Below the pieces are notes generated by a model that did no database searches, had not been told where the DNA came from, and was given only the letters and a program-made list of their open reading frames with translations. A stretch of 64,000 nucleotides of DNA from positions 1 to 64,000 of the forward strand of contig JBBDWV010000044.1 of the NCBI GenBank assembly GCA_040902655.1, written 5' to 3'. The position numbers and the translations under genes are program-made. This document shows positions 62,521 through 64,000 of this stretch, one piece after another. The DNA comes from Mycobacteriales bacterium. Lineage in GTDB: Bacteria > Actinomycetota > Actinomycetes > Mycobacteriales > SCTD01. Position 1 is the stretch's first letter. Every line of letters starts with the position of its first letter.

Positions 62521-63797
62521 GCGAAACCGTCTTCATCGGCCTCGCGCTGTTCGTCCTGCTGCTGTCCAGCGTGCCGATCGCCGTCGCGCTGGGGCTCACC
62601 GCGTTCGCGTACTTCTTCTACTTCACGACGACGCCGCTGACCCAGCCGTCCGAGACGCTGGTCAACGCGCTCAACAACTTCCCGCTGATGGCGATCCCGT
62701 TCTTCGTCCTCGCGGCCAACGTCATGAGCCGCGGCGGCATCAGCCGGCGGCTCATCGAGGCCAGCAACGCCCTCGTCGGGCACCTGCGCGGCGGACTGGC
62801 GATGACGGCGGTGCTCTCCTGCGTCTTCTTCGCCGCGATCTCCGGGTCGAGCCCGGCCACGGTGGTCGCCGTCGGGACGCTGCTCATCCCGGGCATGATC
62901 AAGAGCGGCTACGACAAGCGCTTCTCCACCGGGCTGATCGCCACCTCTGGCTCGCTCGGGATCCTCATCCCGCCGTCGATCCCGCTCATCGTCTACGGCA
63001 TCGCCACCGAGGAGTCGATCGGGGACCTGTTCGTCGCCGGCATCCTGCCGGGCCTGTTCGCCGGGCTGCTCCTGCTGATCATGGTGATCGTCGTGTCACG
63101 CAGGCGCGGCTACGGGACGGGGGAGAACGCCATCGTCCTGTCGCGCAAGGAGCGCACCCGCTCAATACGCGACGCGGCGCTGAGCCTGCTGCTGCCGGTG
63201 TTCGTGCTCGGCGGAATCTACGGGGGCATCTTCACCCCGACCGAGGCGGCCGCGATGGCCGTGCTGTACGCCCTGCTGCTGGCGCTGTTCGTCTACCGCG
63301 AGATCAGTGTCAAAGACCTCGGCAGCGTCCTGCTGGGCTCGGCCCGCACGTCGGCGATGATCATGTTCATCATCGCGAACGGGATCCTGTTCACCTTCGT
63401 GCTCACCAGCGAGCGGATCCCCGGGCAGGTCGCCGCCGGGCTGCTCGGGCTCGAGCTCAACAAGTGGGCCTTCCTGCTCGTGGTCAACCTGCTGCTGCTC
63501 GTGGTCGGGGCGTTCATGGAGACCTCGAGCGCCATCCTGATCATCGCCCCGATCCTGCTGCCGATCGCGCTCGAGCTCGGCGTCGACCCGATCCACCTGG
63601 GCATCATCATGATCATGAATCTCGAGATCGGCATGATCACCCCACCGCTCGGGCTGAATCTTTTCGTCGCCAGCGGCCTGACCGGCATGAGCGTCCTGCA
63701 GGTCGCCCGCGCGGCGATTCCCACCGCCCTCGTCCTGCTGGCGGCGCTGTTCGTCGTCACCTACGTGCCGGCCCTCGCCCTCACGCTCGTCAACTGA
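62517..63797 (+). CDS. dctM: TRAP transporter large permease (DctM family)
   Basis: This 426-residue permease has the signatures PLMAIPFFVLAANVMSRGGISRRLIEASNALVGHLRGGLAM, FFAAISGSSPATVVAVGT, GSLGILIPPSIPLIVYGIATEESIG and the second-half MITPPLGLNLFVASGLT. It is of normal length and without the insert of the first DctM. It is followed 19 bp later by the dehydrogenase gene at the window edge, which is probably in the same operon. Confidence 0.94.
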   Translation: MSETVFIGLALFVLLLSSVPIAVALGLTAFAYFFYFTTTPLTQPSETLVNALNNFPLMAIPFFVLAANVMSRGGISRRLIEASNALVGHLRGGLAMTAVLSCVFFAAISGSSPATVVAVGTLLIPGMIKSGYDKRFSTGLIATSGSLGILIPPSIPLIVYGIATEESIGDLFVAGILPGLFAGLLLLIMVIVVSRRRGYGTGENAIVLSRKERTRSIRDAALSLLLPVFVLGGIYGGIFTPTEAAAMAVLYALLLALFVYREISVKDLGSVLLGSARTSAMIMFIIANGILFTFVLTSERIPGQVAAGLLGLELNKWAFLLVVNLLLLVVGAFMETSSAILIIAPILLPIALELGVDPIHLGIIMIMNLEIGMITPPLGLNLFVASGLTGMSVLQVARAAIPTALVLLAALFVVTYVPALALTLVN

Positions 63798-63816
63798 CTC
63801 CGGACCAGGAGCGCCC

Positions 63817-64000
63817 GTGACCACCCACCGCATCGCGGTCATCCCCGGCGACGGCATCGGCAAGGAGGTGCTGCCGCCCGCTCAGCGGGTACTCGAGGAG
63901 GTCGGCCGCGCGTACGGCTTCGGCTTCGACTGGACCGAGTACGACTGGAGCTGCGAGCGCTACGACCGCACCGGGGCGATGATGCCGGCGGACGGCATCG
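63817..64000 (+). CDS. Tartrate/D-malate dehydrogenase-type gene, 5' part
   Basis: Sixty-one codons are visible before the window ends. The product starts VTTHRIAVIPGDGIGKEVLPPA, the beginning of the isocitrate/isopropylmalate dehydrogenase family. The stretch WSCERYDRTGAMMPADG is typical of tartrate dehydrogenase/D-malate decarboxylase members. GTG follows an AGGAG. The position behind the second TRAP operon suggests that a hydroxylated dicarboxylate such as malate or tartrate is imported and oxidised. Confidence 0.82.
   Translation, partial: MTTHRIAVIPGDGIGKEVLPPAQRVLEEVGRAYGFGFDWTEYDWSCERYDRTGAMMPADGI

Overview
The window is high-GC actinobacterial DNA. It carries the mtrA-mtrB-lpqB operon, comF, a long-form hpf, a secA with a C-terminal zinc motif, an Rv3235-family gene, a LysM gene, a BldC-like regulator and a 168-codon gene of the DUF6912 type. 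GTG starts are frequent and many neighbouring genes overlap by the 4 bp GTGA or ATGA. Gene order is reminiscent of Geodermatophilaceae or related orders, but the genus cannot be read from the sequence alone. No rRNA, tRNA, CRISPR array, IS element or prophage was seen.

Positions 1-24,600 are mainly conserved chromosome. A five-gene leftward operon (membrane protein, DUF4129, DUF4350, MoxR ATPase, DUF58) diverges from mtrAB-lpqB. Next come comF, hpf, an orphan NarL-type response regulator, a copper operon (copZ, membrane copper protein, copA) behind a CsoR-like operator, two decayed GNAT acetyltransferase remnants, and secA. Then follow Rv3235/LysM, a BldC-like regulator, a SAF-domain/CpaE-like pair and an HMG-CoA lyase.

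Positions 24,600-41,850 look like a catabolic island. It holds a TRAP transporter, an FMN reductase, an AraC-family regulator, a 33-codon ORF coupled to ribBA, a flavin reductase fused to a GntR/FadR-type regulatory domain, a CaiB CoA-transferase, a RutA-like flavin monooxygenase and an aldehyde dehydrogenase. A frameshifted aconitase-family gene, an IclR regulator and a second CaiB gene follow. Five promoters (ribBA, flavin reductase, CaiB, monooxygenase, aldehyde dehydrogenase) share a 21-bp-spaced direct repeat of the XylS/AraC type, 26-27 bp upstream of a -10 box. They appear to form one AraC-controlled regulon making a two-component monooxygenase together with its own flavin supply. A separate tandem operator links the iclR promoter with the TRAP operon promoter 15 kb away. 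The substrate is unknown.

Positions 41,850-64,000 carry acyl-CoA dehydrogenases, a wax-ester synthase, a lipase, proline catabolism (pruA), class I fumarase and two MFS transporters. A second catabolic block follows: acyl-CoA dehydrogenase, CaiB and MmgE/PrpD leftward, and CitE-type lyase, MaoC hydratase, 3-hydroxyisobutyrate-type dehydrogenase and carboxymuconolactone decarboxylase-like protein rightward. The two arms diverge around a GntR gene and a perfect palindromic operator. The enzyme classes fit use of a C5 dicarboxylate such as itaconate, mesaconate or citramalate. The window ends with a LysR gene, a second TRAP transporter and the start of a tartrate/D-malate dehydrogenase-type gene.
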